The translations under genes and the position numbers were made by a program. Of a DNA stretch of 64,000 nt, positions 47,581 through 58,800 are shown piece by piece (positions within the stretch are counted from its first letter, which is position 1; each line of letters opens with the position of its first letter). The notes under the pieces are model-generated. The model saw nothing but the letters and a program-made list of their open reading frames with translations, did no database searches and was not told where the DNA came from. This stretch comes from Viscum album. Lineage: Eukaryota > Streptophyta > Magnoliopsida > Santalales > Viscaceae. The stretch covers positions 1,187,996,357 to 1,188,060,356 of the forward strand of contig OY728152.1 of assembly GCA_963277665.1 (NCBI GenBank), given 5' to 3'.

Positions 47581-48110
47581 GTGGGGGGTTAGGACCATCT
47601 GGATGCACATTAAATCTGCTCAGATTCGACAAAAGAACTATGATGATAATTGTCAACGAGACCTAGAGTTTGATGTTAGAGACATGTCTTTCCTTCGCAT
47701 ATCTCCATAGAGGAGAATTATGAGATATGGGAAGAAGGGAAAGATTATTCCGTGGTACATAGGCTCTTTTGAGATCCTAGATCGCATTGGAGCAGTGGCC
47801 TGTTGACTAGTACTCGCACCAAACCTATCTCAAGTACATGATGTATTCCATTGATAACTCTTGAGGAATTACATACCTGACCCATCGCATGTACTCAATC
47901 TAGAGGTAGTACCATTAGATAATGAACTCTCCTATGAAGAGAATCTAGGGAAGATCCTAGATTGTAGGGGAAAATTTCTATGAAATAAGACAATGCCCGT
48001 CATCAATATGTTGTGGTGTAACCACAAGTTTTAAGAGGCAACATGGGAATCAGAGGACGTGATCATGCAAATTTACCCACATCTCTTTTAGTGTGGGAAA
48101 ACGAAATTTC
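47581..48110 (+). pseudogene. pol: G2 integrase C-terminus and chromodomain-like tail, copy 2
   Basis: Reads LEFDVRDMSFLRIS, IMRYGKKGKIIPWYIGSFEILDRIGAVA, then LAPNLSQVHDVF and PSHVLNLEVVPLDNELSYEEN-type sequence. Near 47998-48090 it reads VINMLWCNHKF, a stop, then EATWESEDVIMQIYPHL. The Trp of the chromodomain-like EATWE block is intact here but is Cys in copy 1. This supports chromovirus placement of G2. Confidence 0.75.
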
Positions 48111-48124
48111 AAGGGTGAAATTTC

Positions 48125-48139
48125 ATAAGGGGGGAAGAT
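48125..48139 (+). other. G2 polypurine tract, copy 2
   Basis: CATAAGGGGGGAAGAT ends at the base before the LTR start TGTAATGACT. Confidence 0.85.
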
Positions 48140-48366
48140 TGTAATGACTAAAACTTTTATTAATGAAAATTTCCCTTCATCTAATTAAATGTCTTATTAT
48201 GTAAAATGGTTATATAAAATACTCACATCCTTGGTTTTATGTTTTTGGATTTTAAAAAACCATTAATAATTGTTATCATTGCTAATATAGTCGTCGAACA
48301 GTGATCACATAAATAGTATAAATATAGGGCTTTAACAAATCCAATTTACTCAAAAAATAGGAAGTG

Positions 48367-48624
48367 ATGACCTCATCAAGTAGAATTACTCCATACAACG
48401 CCCATTTTTTGGAGATTATAAAGGAGGTGGCATCACTGGGATTTCCACTTGACCAAGATAGAGCTGAGCTTCAACATGTTAAGCTTGAACAGAACTTCCT
48501 ATGGGAGAAGTGGTAGTTGATAGATATTACCACTCGAGTGATGTTATCCAAACCACCCAAAGAGTATGTTACCATCGCACACCTTACCTTTAGGTCTTAT
48601 GCGGTTGTAATAAGGGTTATGTAA
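48367..48624 (+). pseudogene. Conserved LTR open frame, copy 3 (best preserved)
   Basis: The 86-codon frame has one internal TAG. It reads HFLEIIKEVASLGFPLDQ, RAELQHVKLEQNFLWEKW, a stop, LIDITTRVMLSKPPKEYVTI and AHLTFRSYAVVIRVM. It aligns without indels to copies 1 and 2. A Gln codon kept here (EQNF) is TAG in the other two copies, so the stops arose after LTR divergence. Helix-rich by appearance; no family recognised. Confidence 0.4.
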
Positions 48625-49135
48625 CAAGGCCATAGCACTATGATTATGGGAATTATTTTTTTATATAATAATTAATATACATTCATTTTATTATTGTTAC
48701 TTTGTAAATGGTTTTTAAAGCACAAATAGTATTTTTAATGAATATTCAATTAAGAAATCTATTTTGATGAATTAATGGATTTTTGAATTAAAAAATAATT
48801 TAATAAAATATTATTAATAAATTACTTTTTGTTAAATTAAAATGATCATAGAATTTTTATTAATACAATTATAATTTTATTAGGGTTTGAAAGTCGTTTT
48901 TTGTCGAAAACCAAGGAATTTTTCATAAATGTCAGTTTTATTCTAAAAGTAAAAATTAAAATATTTAGAAAATTATTTAGATAAAATGAATATTATTTTT
49001 GGAATTAGGATTTCTAAATTATCCAATGGAGAATTTTTCAAAATTATCTGAGACAGTATAATTTTTAGGTACAAAATGAAATATCGTTTAAATATATAAT
49101 GTGTTTTATGAAATCATAATGAACTAATAGTGATA

Positions 49136-49140
49136 TAATA
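49136..49140. repeat. G3 target-site duplication (TAATA), copy 2 left
   Basis: Directly before G3 at 49141. It pairs with 60316-60320. Confidence 0.85.
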
Positions 49141-50009
49141 TGTTAAGACCTTGAAATTCTATTTAAATTTTTTATTTAATTATATGGGAATATTAGGAGT
49201 CCCCCAAAATTGACAACGTCTGATTCTGAGGCCCGAAGTTCCTGGAATGAACATCTGAACTTTTTTCGGGTACATTTAGTAAAAGTGCGAGTGGATTTTT
49301 GTAACTTTTGAACCCCTGATCAGAATTGAAATCTGAGGACATCATTGAGCTCATAGTGCCAGTATTTTCTTAACGGGACCTTCACTTTGACCACAGTAGG
49401 TTGAGGGTGAAAATTAGTTTTTGTGCTTTTTTGGGTAGAAAAAAATAAATTAACTTTATTTTATTTTTGAAATTCAATCCTCTCAAATTGAATTTGGTGG
49501 TGGGGACCACCCAATCCTTGAACTCCCTCTTTAATGAGGGAGGTGACTTTTGTGTTCTTTTCCCATTAATTGTGCCAACATAAAATTAATTAATGTGCCA
49601 ACATTAATTGTATTAATTAACTTAACTTTATTTATTTGGCATTTCACCTCTGGGTTGGGGGATTTGTTGGCAATGGAGAGCTAGAGAGAATTTTGAAGAA
49701 AGAATCTCTCCAATGAAGAACACTTTCTCCAATGAAGAACTTCGTTTAAGGATCCCCAAAAAGGAATATCTTCGATGACGAACCAACGTCCGTCTTTTCC
49801 TCACCTTCACTGACTACATCTTGCAAAACCTCCAACAAGAAATTGAGGTATGGAATGTTGTTTTAAATACCCCTTACCCTATTCTTGTCAATCGTTTTGA
49901 TTTAAGAACAATTATGTCGCTTGCTACCATTCTAACGAGCAGGGTGAGGGCCAAACGAACATGGCCCAACCTCTATGCAACCGTTTTGGTATATGATGGT
50001 CTTGAATCA

Positions 50010-50870
50010 ATGGAGACATTCCTAGTCGAGTACGGGAGTTTTCGAAATGAAGAATAGTCCACCGAGGCATGCTCGATGACCCGAGGAATGTCGTCAGCAA
50101 CCCGTGCGGGCGACCAGCACTCCGGTCGGCCATGATGACATCGGTGGTGTGATGACGTCGGCGGTGCGACCAAGACATTGGAGAATGATCGTGGCCTGCC
50201 GACCGCGGCGGATTTGGGGCGACGGCAAGTTCACATCCGACCACATAATGGGGGTGGCGGAGCGTGACCGCGCTGTCGGGCATGCCGGAGCCGCGACACG
50301 AGGTCAAGGTGGCGAAGCAGGGCAATTGGATCACTGTCGGATGCCTGTGGTGGCACGGTGCATGACAACGCCACGAGGGTGTGCTGGCTGTCCGGCCATC
50401 CAAGGAGCTGAGCGGGACCTCGGGTCCAATGTGCCAGCTGCTGGCACCACGTGGCGTCGGCCGGTCGGCTACCCCACCCGAATGACCCAGCCGTTCGGGG
50501 TACCCAAGGGGCGCATCCCCCTTGGGTGGAGACTAGGGCGGACCCCGTGAGGGGAGAACCTAGTTGCGGGCTAGCGCAGGCCAGCAGGCCGCACCACAGC
50601 CCGCCCAGCGCGAGAATACCATCGCGGGCCGCCCACCACAGGTCGTCCCGTGGGCCAACCATTGCGAGCCGTACAGCGGGCCGCAAAGTGGGCCGCACCG
50701 CAGTCTGGGCTGAGCTGGCGGTCCAGGCCGGACCCGGCAGGCCGGGTCACACCCAAGGTCGGACCCGGGTCAGCCCAGGCCGGGTCGGTCGGACCCAGGT
50801 CAGCCCAGGCTGGGTCGGTCGGACCGGGTCAGACCGGACCCAAACCAGCTTCAACCCTTTTCCACTCTTT
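50010..50870 (+). other. GC- and CpG-rich block in G3 LTR, copy 2
   Basis: Same block as 40330-41170, including the hairpin at 50502-50527 and two tandem 30-bp units at 50761-50820. Long overlapping open frames on both strands, up to 159 codons, reflect GC richness and are not called. Confidence 0.75.
50761..50820 (+). repeat. Two tandem 30-bp units in G3 LTR, copy 2
   Basis: Units 50761-50790 and 50791-50820 differ at only two positions (GGACCCGGGT and GGACCCAGGT; GGCCGGG and GGCTGGG). Only one unit is present in copy 1, so unit number changed after the 9.7-kb duplication. Confidence 0.75.
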
Positions 50871-52171
50871 CGGCCATAACATGATCTACAGGTGTCCGTT
50901 GGATGAACCGTCTATGGCGCTGGGAACCTCGGATCGATACAGTCCTTTTGGTATATCCCATTTGAGTTTTGGATGAAGTTGGGATATAGTTGGGTTGGAT
51001 CGAACACAAATCCAACTGTACCATCGGGACTAAAAGACCAATAACTTATAGATCGGGCGTCTGATTGATGCATCGTCTCTTGCATTGAGACCCCTATTAT
51101 GTGGTGGTCCTTTGGGATACTTCTTTAGGGGACTTTGTGGTAGTTTGAGTATCGACCTGTGGCTTGAGGAGCAGACCCTTCTGGAATCAAGCAAGCATAG
51201 TGTGGGAACCTTCTAGCTGGCTGTAGGATGAGAAAGGGATCCTATGTGGGTTTGTGCCTTATGATCCTACGTGGGTCTATGATTTGGGATCCTATGTGGT
51301 TCTGTGTTCCAATTCCCCACTTGGATCCACTCTAGGAATCCACGTGGGATTACTCTTGGATCCTATGTTGGTCTTCTATACTAGGATCCGATGTGGGTCT
51401 GATGACTTGGGATCCTATGTGGGTTTTCCTCTTAACAGAGTAAGATGATTCAGTAGTTACATCTAATCATCTTTACATTCATACCTAAGTTATACCTAGA
51501 TGAGTCTTTACCTATGTGGTAATCATCTATGTGGCATACCTTTGTGATGCATACCTTCGTGGTGATACCTTTGTGGTATTATTCTATGTGGTGTTACCTT
51601 TTTGGTACTTACCTTCGTGATGATACCTTTGTGTTATTCTTCAATGTGGTGTTACCTTTGTGTTACCTAACTTCGTGGTGTTACCTTCGTGGTACTCTTT
51701 CCTTCGTCGGACAATTGAGCTTTGGGATTTTGAGTCGGGACTTGGTTTCCTCATGACTGAGATGGCTTTACTCGAAAACTTAGGTATATGTATAGACATA
51801 TACCTAAGTAGGGTTGTCAGTTTTTTTCATGATTTGTGGTTTATCATTTGTGGATTTTGTGAGACTTTCAAGGGTCTCGGGGTCCCTACTGTGTATCGTT
51901 ATACTCACCCCTGCACAGGGTACACCCGCACCTTGCTGTATTTGGTGCAGACGATGGGCAGCATTGATCAAGGCTGAGGGTACCAGGACTGGAGGTAGCT
52001 CGAAGGTGGACATTAGATGAGGAGTTCTGCAATGATGACCGTTCGAGAGCTGTACCTACCCTTTAAGTATGATCCTTGGTGGGAGTTCACAGGAGTTGTT
52101 CCATTATTCATGTACTTTCCAGTTGGGATTGTATTCTGGCCACTTTTTCTTTCTGTACACACCCTGTTTAC

Positions 52172-52178
52172 TATAAAA
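52172..52178 (+). promoter_or_regulatory. TATA box of G3 5' LTR, copy 2
   Basis: TATAAAA at the position equivalent to 42466. Confidence 0.5.
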
Positions 52179-52357
52179 TTTTACTTTGTTCTTGTATCTT
52201 TCTTTGTGCTTGGTTGTGTCAGTTTACAAGTTATAAAGGCAATGCCTTCCCAGTTTTAAAGAATACGTCTTTTGGTGCTAGTCGCCAGTACCTGGCCTAT
52301 GGAAGGAGGGCTTGGGGTAGTCACGACATGGACTCCGGGGGATGGGTCGGGACAAAT

Positions 52358-52373
52358 TGGTATCAATGGAGTC
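52358..52373 (+). other. G3 primer-binding site, copy 2
   Basis: TGGTATCAATGGAGTC, identical to copy 1 and three bases after the LTR end. Confidence 0.8.
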
Positions 52374-52631
52374 AGTTATACCATAGATCATTGGACTCTG
52401 ATCTTTTAATGACAATAGTGTTAAGTGTTATGAGTGTGGTTATCAGTTTAGAGATTCCAGTGTTGGTGCGGCGGGCGACGTATCCATACACTAGGACCTT
52501 GACTTCTGATTTATGACACAGTGCATGAAAACACAGATTGCATGTGTGTTTTGAAAAGTTTTATTTGTGATATCTTGAGTCAGCTCACTACAAATAACTT
52601 TTTGACTGTGGCACACCTGTTTCTTTTTTGG

Positions 52632-53790
52632 ATGCCACCACACAGACATCCAGCTAGGGTTCTAGGAAGAGTACGTGATGACATCCCACCGAGCGACGAT
52701 GCCTCAGTGCAGGGCCCTTTATCAGTAGAGGCACCAGCGGTACAATTACCCATTGGGCCACCGATGCCACCAACCCCAGTAGTAGAGAGTGCATGCCTCT
52801 TGAGTGCGTTGCACGAGTTCCAGCATCATTGGCCACCAAGGTTCAGGGGAGAGATGGACCCACAAGTGACTGAGGATTGGCTGGAGGCTATGGTGAGAGT
52901 CTTCTGACTGGTAGGGACACCAGCTAATCTCATGGTGATCCTTTCTGCAAGTCTTTACAGGTAGAGGCAGGAAGATGGTGGAGCTTGATACTCCAGGTTC
53001 ACGACGATGTGAAATTTCTCTATGCAGACATTGAGATCCTGTTTCAGGCAGAGTTTGTGTGAGTGACCCTTCGCACAGTGCGCATACAGGAGCTTCTTCA
53101 TCTATAGCAGGGTAGCATGAATGTGGATCAATACTTAGCGAGGTTCACCAACCACTCACGCAACTCTACTGATATGGTGCAGGGCCCATTCTTTAGGGCC
53201 CAGACCTTTGAGCAGGGACTCGGGCGGGAGATCAGGGTTTTTCTAATTTCTCTCAATATCCTGGCGGAGGTGGGGGTGTTAGAGAAATCCATCTTAGTGG
53301 AGATTTTTTTTTTCAGAGCAGTCACCAGTAGTGAGACCCACCACCGGGCATCACGTAGCAGAGTCTTCTTTAGCTAGCAGCAGATACATGTCACAGATGT
53401 CCAAGAGGACATGATCTACAAGTGGGGGACTGTAGTATTCAGGGTCGATTGTGTGGGTCACCCGAGACAGAGCTAGTCATGCATGGAGCAGTTAGTGTTA
53501 AGCATGTGGTGGGCAGGGTCACATTGCTTGTGACTACTGGAACCACCGTTCGGATGATCAGAATACGGTCAAAGGACCGCCCAAGAAGAGATAGATGTTT
53601 GACAGTGGAGTTCCACAGGGAGTAGGTGGGCGTGGAAGAGGATCTGGTTGTGCAGCTAGTAGTGGGACATGCTTCGAGATGTTACCACCACCACCAGCAT
53701 GTGGTCCACCCCGCCCACAGGGAGCAGGTGGACAAGGGCGAGCTCAGTTCCAGGTAGCTGATACATATGACCACGATACTCTAGAGATGA
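52632..53790 (+). pseudogene. gag: G3 gag, copy 2, broken
   Basis: The start ATG is 52632 (MPPHRHPARVLGRV). Capsid reads FQHHWPPRFRGEMDPQ and TEDWLEAMVRVF, then a TGA where copy 1 has CGA. The later block MNVDQYLARFTNHS with FEQGLGREIRVFL lies at 53117-53280. The nucleocapsid knuckle (53496-53537) reads C, stop, ACGGQGHIACDY: the His ligand is present but the second residue is a stop and the last Cys is Tyr. The damage in copy 1 is different. PPPPACGPPRP precedes the protease. Confidence 0.85.
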
Positions 53791-54250
53791 TATGAGGTAT
53801 GATCTATGTATACTCCACCTTAGCTGCAGTACTTATAGACATGGGTTCCATTCATACTTTTATTTCCACTTCCCTTGTTTGGAGCTCGGAGATTCTGGTG
53901 GAGTTGTTGGATCGATCCTTATAGCTAGAGACTTCTATGGGAGAGGATTTGACAATTAAAAACTAGTGCTGGTAGTGTGAGCTTACTCTAGGAGGTGATA
54001 TCTTCGGTTGGGATCTCCAATTAGTGGCTTTGAGGCCTTACGACGTCATCTTGGGTATGGATTGGTTATTTACAGTCCATGCCTAGATCGACTGTATTAG
54101 GTGCAAAGTGTGGTGTGTCTGCACTGATGGGACTAGGATTACCTTCACTGGTGAGAAGGGAGACTTTGCAGCACATGATGGACTTACCAGTAGGAGAGTG
54201 CAGTCGATCACTCATTAGTTGGCTAGCCTTACCCTCATATCAGTTGATGT
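53791..54250 (+). pseudogene. pol: G3 aspartic protease, copy 2
   Basis: Reads YSTLAAVLIDMGSIHTFIS (active site 53832-53867, Asp-Met-Gly), then SSEILVELLDRSL, then GWDLQLVALRPYDVILGMDWLF near 54020. Stops interrupt after DRSL and TIKN. Confidence 0.8.
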
Positions 54251-55185
54251 GGAGAGTCTGAGCTATCCTGTAGTGGTGGACCAGTACACAGATGTATTCC
54301 TTGATGATGTTCTAGGTTTACCTCCTTGTAGAGAGGTTGACTTTTTACATTGAATTGTACCCCAGGAGGGCACCGATATCTATACTAGGGTATCGGATGG
54401 CTCCCACAGAGCTTTGTGAGTTGTGGGTACAACTAGAGGACTTACAGTGGAAGGGGTTCATCAGCCCTAGTTTTTCTCCTTGGGCAGCCCCGATTTTGTT
54501 CTCCAAGAAGGTGGATGGGAGCTTGAGACTTTATGTTCGCTATCGGCACCTAAACCCGGTGACCGTGAAGGACAAGTACCCACATTTGAGGATTGAAGAC
54601 CTCTTTTATTAGCTGAAGGGAGCACGCTGGTTCTCAATGATAGACCTCAGGTCAGGCTATAACTAGCTCATAGTACAAGACGAAGATGTGCAGAACACAG
54701 GTTTCGGAAGTCATTATGGCCACTATGAGTTCTTGTTTATGCCATTCGGCATGACCAACGCTACAGCAGTGTTCAAGAGACTCATGAAAATGATCTTTCA
54801 GACAAACTATGATCGCATTGTAGTAGTCTTCATTGATGACATTCTAATATACTTGGCTACTGAGGAGGAGCATGTCGATCATTTGTAGGTAGTTCTGGAC
54901 ACACGTTGAGAGCACCATCTTTATGGTAAGCTCTTGAAGTTCCAGTTCTGGATCCTAGAGGTTCACATTCTAGTACATGTCATCTCAAAGGCTAGATTTG
55001 CAGTGGATCTGGTGAACATTAAGGTGGTACTTTCTTGGGAGCCACCCAGGAGTGTGACGAAGGTACGGAGCTTCTTGAGTTTAGCTGGATACTACTGTAT
55101 ATTTTTGCTAGATTTCTCCAAAGTTGTGGCACCTTTATCAGTGTTGATGAAGAAGGGGAAACCCTTCATGTGTTCAGAGAGATGA
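54251..55185 (+). pseudogene. pol: G3 reverse transcriptase, copy 2
   Basis: [41 protein letters not shown] and [14 protein letters not shown] are open at 54337-54612. A stop follows, then IDLRSGYN, a stop, [18 protein letters not shown] and [18 protein letters not shown] (54688-54888). The catalytic Asp pair is intact. The thumb region VLSWEPPRSVTKVRSFLSLAGYY is in 54934-55185. Stops lie at several sites, different from those in copy 1. Confidence 0.9.
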
Positions 55186-55640
55186 CAATAGAATTTTTAT
55201 GAGTTGAGGTATAGGCTTACAAGTGCCCCCATCTTGAGGCTTTCGAAGGAGGGCATTGGGTACGTAGCCTACTATGATGCATCAGAGACCAAGCTCAAAT
55301 GTTTCTTGATGCATGAGCAAGAAATTATCGCATATGGTTCTTGGCAGTTGATACAAAATGAGTAGAAGTATGCTACCCATGACCTTGAGTAAGCAGTAGA
55401 GGTCTTCACTTTGAAGATGTGGCGTCACTATCTGATGGGTGAGCATTTTACAGTCTACTATGATCACCAGAGTCTCAGGTATATCCACTCCCTGAAGGAC
55501 CTTAACCTGATACAGTGACATTGGCTTGAGTACCTCCATAAATATGACTTTTAGATAGTCTATACTCTTCGGAAGGGTAAGGTTGTAGCAGATGCACTCA
55601 GCCGGAGATCTGGTATACAGCTGCTAGGTGAGCTAATGGA
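55186..55640 (+). pseudogene. pol: G3 RNase H
   Basis: Reads FYELRYRLTSAPILRL, IGYVAYYDASETKLKCFLMHEQEIIAYGSWQL, KYATHDLE, a stop, AVEVFTLKMWRHYLMGEHFTVYYDHQSLRYI, YDF, a stop, then VVADALSRRSG. The DAS, WRHYLMG and DHQSLRY blocks are typical Ty3 RNase H. The duplication ends at about 55345 inside it, so only this copy is complete. Confidence 0.85.
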
Positions 55641-56720
55641 GCAGTTGGTCACTTTGCTGATATCCTTTTTGGATTGAGATGGAGCAGGTTTCTTCAGTCT
55701 CTTACAATCACTCCCCCACTCCTTTAGTGAGTGAGGGAGGCGTAGCATGGGGACACTGACTGTGAGGCTTGGCGTGCTCAAATATCCACAGGACAGGCAC
55801 CTGATGGATTTTCTGAAGGTGGGAAGCACGCCATCCTTTTCAAAGGATGTACCATGGTACCAGTGTCACTTCAGGAGAAAGTGTTGAGGGAGTTACACAC
55901 ATCCCCTCTAGTGGAACATCTAACAGAGGTGAAGATGTACCAGGACCTCCGACAACAGCACTAGTTTCCAGGAATGAAGAAAGAAGTAACAGAGTTTATC
56001 TCTCGGTGCCTCACTTTTCTACAAGTGAAGGCGAAGAATCAGGTACCAGTAGGCTTAGTTTAGCCTTTAGAGGCCCCAGAGTGGAAGTGGTATGGGATAT
56101 CCATGGACTTCTTGACAGGAATCCCATGTATGTCTAGGGGTCATGATTCTATCTGGGTGATCGTTGACCGACTCACCAAGTCGACCCACTTCCTACGGAT
56201 CAGAGAGCAGAGTTTAGTAGAGACCTTGGGACACCTCTATGTGCAGGAGATTGTGTGATTATATTGAGTACCCAGGATGATGGTATTCAATCGTGATGCA
56301 ATTTTCACTTCCTGGCTTTGGAAGGGGTTGTAGGAGGATTTCAGGATGTAGCTTCGTCTGATCATTGTCTTCCATCCTCAAATGGATGGTCAGACTGAGC
56401 AAACTATTCATACCCTCGAGGACATGTTGTGTGTTTGCATCCTCAACTTCGGTCACAGCTGGGAGGATCACTTTCCCCTAGTGTGTTTTTCATAAAACAA
56501 TAGATATCACTCCACCATTGAGATAAAACCTTTTGAGGCTCTGTATGGCCAACCTTACATATCGCCTTTGTGCTGGACTGGCCAGTGGGAGTCAGCACTC
56601 ATGGGACCAAATATGGTATGGGCTACCACAGAGAAGGTGCAGATTATCCAGGAGTGAATGAAAACTGCACAGATTAGGCAGATGTCTTATGCCTATAGAA
56701 GATAGAGACCTCTGTAGTTC
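55641..56720 (+). pseudogene. pol: G3 integrase
   Basis: The zinc-domain region reads VLRELHTSPLVEHLTEVKMY with the His pair, then SRCLTFLQVKA, where the second Cys of the CxxC pair is lost (55860-56030). The core reads KWYGISMDFLTGIP near 56090 (first Asp), STHFLRIREQ, FNRDAIFTSWLW near 56288 (SDRD expected, so the second catalytic Asp is Asn), FHPQMDGQTEQTIHTLEDML (the Glu region) and IKPFEALYGQPY. It is interrupted by stops at about 56065, 56257 and 56330. It would have integrated the cDNA; it is not functional. Confidence 0.85.
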
Positions 56721-57175
56721 AAGTATGGGGACCACATCTTTCTACGGGTCTCACCCCGACAAGGTTTTCTGAGATTTGGTTGGGGCGGCAAGCTATCTCC
56801 AAGGTTCATCGGACCCTTTCAGGTGCTCAGAAGAGTTGGCGAGGTGTCTTACCGCCTAGCACATTCGTCATAGTTGCACTAGGTTATGACATTTTTCGCG
56901 TATCCCAGCTGAGGAGATGCATAAATGATCCTTCACACATCATTGGCTGGGGAGAGCTTGACATCGATGATGGGGCATGTTTTTCAAAGGTTCTAGTGGA
57001 GATTGAGGATTGACGGGAGAGAGTCCTTTGTGGGTGATCGATACTTTTCGTTCTTCTACATTGGCAGCACGGGAACCTCCAGGAGATCGCATGGGAGTGG
57101 GAGACTCAGATTCGTTCTTAGTACCCCCACTTGTTTTTCTATTTTTTCTTATGTGGATTTCTGGGACACAAATCC
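56721..57175 (+). pseudogene. pol: G3 integrase C-terminus with GPY/F-like and chromodomain-like tail
   Basis: Reads FKYGDHIFLRVSPRQGFLRFGWGGKLSPRFIGPFQVLRRVGEVSYRLA in short pieces, then FRVSQLRRCINDPSHIIGWGELDIDD (56895-56975). The end reads AREPPGDRMGVGDSDSF, positioned like the EATWE...M...YP end of chromodomain tails in related elements but poorly matching. Open frames 56780-57013 and 57010-57195 overlap here. Chromovirus placement rests on this part and on the LTR plan. Confidence 0.7.
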
Positions 57176-57177
57176 CT

Positions 57178-57190
57178 AAGGTGGGTAGAA
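57178..57190 (+). other. G3 polypurine tract
   Basis: AAGGTGGGTAGAA directly before the 3' LTR start TGTAATGACC. Confidence 0.8.
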
Positions 57191-58079
57191 TGTAATGACC
57201 CAGAAATTCCATGTAATTTTTTATAATTATATAGGAATATTACTAGTCCAAAAAAATTGAAGCTGCATGATTCTGAGGCCTAGAGTTCCTAGAATGAATT
57301 TATGAACTTTTTTCTTGGGTACATTCAGTAAACGTGTGGGTGGGTTTTTGTAACTTATGAACCAGTGCTCGGAATTTAAATCTAAGAACCCTGTTGAGCT
57401 CGCGGCACCAGTATTCGCTTAAGGAGACCTTCACCTCGAACGTAGTAGGACAAGGGTGAAAGTTAGTTTTTATTATTTTCATGGGAGAAAATAAAATAAA
57501 TTAACTTTATTTTATTTTTGAAATTCAATCCTCTCAAATTGAATTTTGTGAGGGGGACCACTCAATCCTTGAACTCCCTCTTTAATAAGGGAGGTGACTC
57601 TTGGGTTCTTTTCCCATTAATTGTGCCAACATAAAATTAATTAATATTCTAACATTAATTGTATTAATTAACATAGCTTTATTTATTTGGCATTTCACCT
57701 CTTGGTTGGGGGATTTCTTGACAAAGGAGAGATTGGGAGAATTCTGAATAAAAAATCTCTCAAACGAAGAACACATTCTCCAACGAAGAGATCCATTGAA
57801 TGATCCCCAAAGAGGAATTTCTTCGATGAAGAACCAACATCCGTCTTTTCCTCACCTTTTATTAATTCATCTTGCGACACCTCCAATGAGAAATTGAGTT
57901 AGGGAATGTTGTTTTGAATTCCCCTTACCATGTTCTTGTAAATATTTTTGATTTAAGAACAATTATGTCGCTTGCTACCATTCTAACATGGAGGGTGTGG
58001 TCCAAACGAACATAGACCGACCTCTTTGAATCCTTTTTGGTTTATGATGGTCTTGAATCGATGGAGACAGTCACAGTTG

Positions 58080-58800
58080 AGTGCAGGAATCTTCGGAATG
58101 AAGAATGGGCCACTGGGGCATGCCTGGTAACCCGAGGAATGTCATCGGAAACCCGTGCTGGAAACCAGTACCGGTGGCGCTCAAGAATGGTGGTCAGAAA
58201 TCCATCTGGCTTCGACAGCATTGGTGGCACAACCGCACCGTCGGAGAATGGTCGTGGCCCCTTCTGCCACGGCGGAGCTAGGGCGGCTTCCGGTGCACGG
58301 CACGCCACATGAAGGTGGCGGCGGTGCGCAACCGCGCCGCCGGGCATGCAAGAGCTGCGGCATGAGGCCGCAATGGTGAATGAGTGTGGTCGACTGACTG
58401 TCGGCCACTGGTGGTGGCACGACACATGACCACGCCGCATGGGTGGGTGGCTGTCCGGCCAACTAGGGAGCCGAGCGGGACCCCGGGTCCTACGTGCCAG
58501 CTGTCGGCGCCACGTGTCACTGGCCGGTCAGCTACCCAACCCTAATGGCCTATTCGTTTGGGGTACCCAAGGGGTGCCTCCCCCTTGGATGGTGTCTAGG
58601 GCGGACCCCACCGCAGGGCCACCCAGCCGTGGGCTGCCCAGCAGGCCGGGCCGCGGGCTTCCCAGTGGGACGGGCCATGCCGGCGGGTCGAGCTATACCA
58701 AGAGATCTAGGATAGACCCAACTGGCCAGGTTAGCCCAAGCGATGGTCCCGGGTCGGGTCGGGTCGGACCGGACCCGAACCAACTTCGACCCTTTTCCAC
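58080..58800 (+). other. GC- and CpG-rich block in G3 3' LTR
   Basis: Counterpart of 40330-41170, shorter by about 100 bases, with the same ACCCAAGGGG hairpin. The GGGTCGGGTCGGGTCGGACC repeat end lies near 58750. Open frames on both strands are not called. Confidence 0.75.

Larger units (their letters stand above)
48140..49140 (+). repeat. G2 3' LTR, first 1001 bases (duplication copy 2)
   Basis: Same length and end point as 38464-39464. The last five bases, TAATA (49136-49140), are the G3 target site. The rest of this LTR lies beyond G3 at 60321-61944. Confidence 0.9.
49141..52354 (+). repeat. G3 5' LTR, copy 2 (3214 bp)
   Basis: Starts TGTTAAGACC and ends GGGTCGGGACA. It has the same internal plan as 39465-42648: the GC-rich block is 50010-50870 and the hairpin 50502-50527. 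The 30-bp unit is doubled (50761-50820), the short arrays are 51230-51450 and 51531-51700, and the TATA box is 52172-52178. Confidence 0.9.
45638..55345 (+). repeat. ~9.7-kb tandem duplication, copy 2
   Basis: Collinear with 35962-45637. It starts in the G2 RT (ACAAGATATGGGCACT) and ends at about the TTCTTGGCAG of the G3 RNase H (55345), after which the G3 sequence is unique. Sampled identity to copy 1 is about 93% in the G2 LTR part and about 89-90% in the G3 LTR start, higher than between the 5' and 3' LTRs of either element. Confidence 0.88.

Noticed and set aside
45638..49140. A second independent G2 insertion
   Set aside because: It lacks its own 5' LTR, PBS and gag, starts abruptly inside RT, and carries G3 at the same LTR base. 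A tandem duplication explains all of this.
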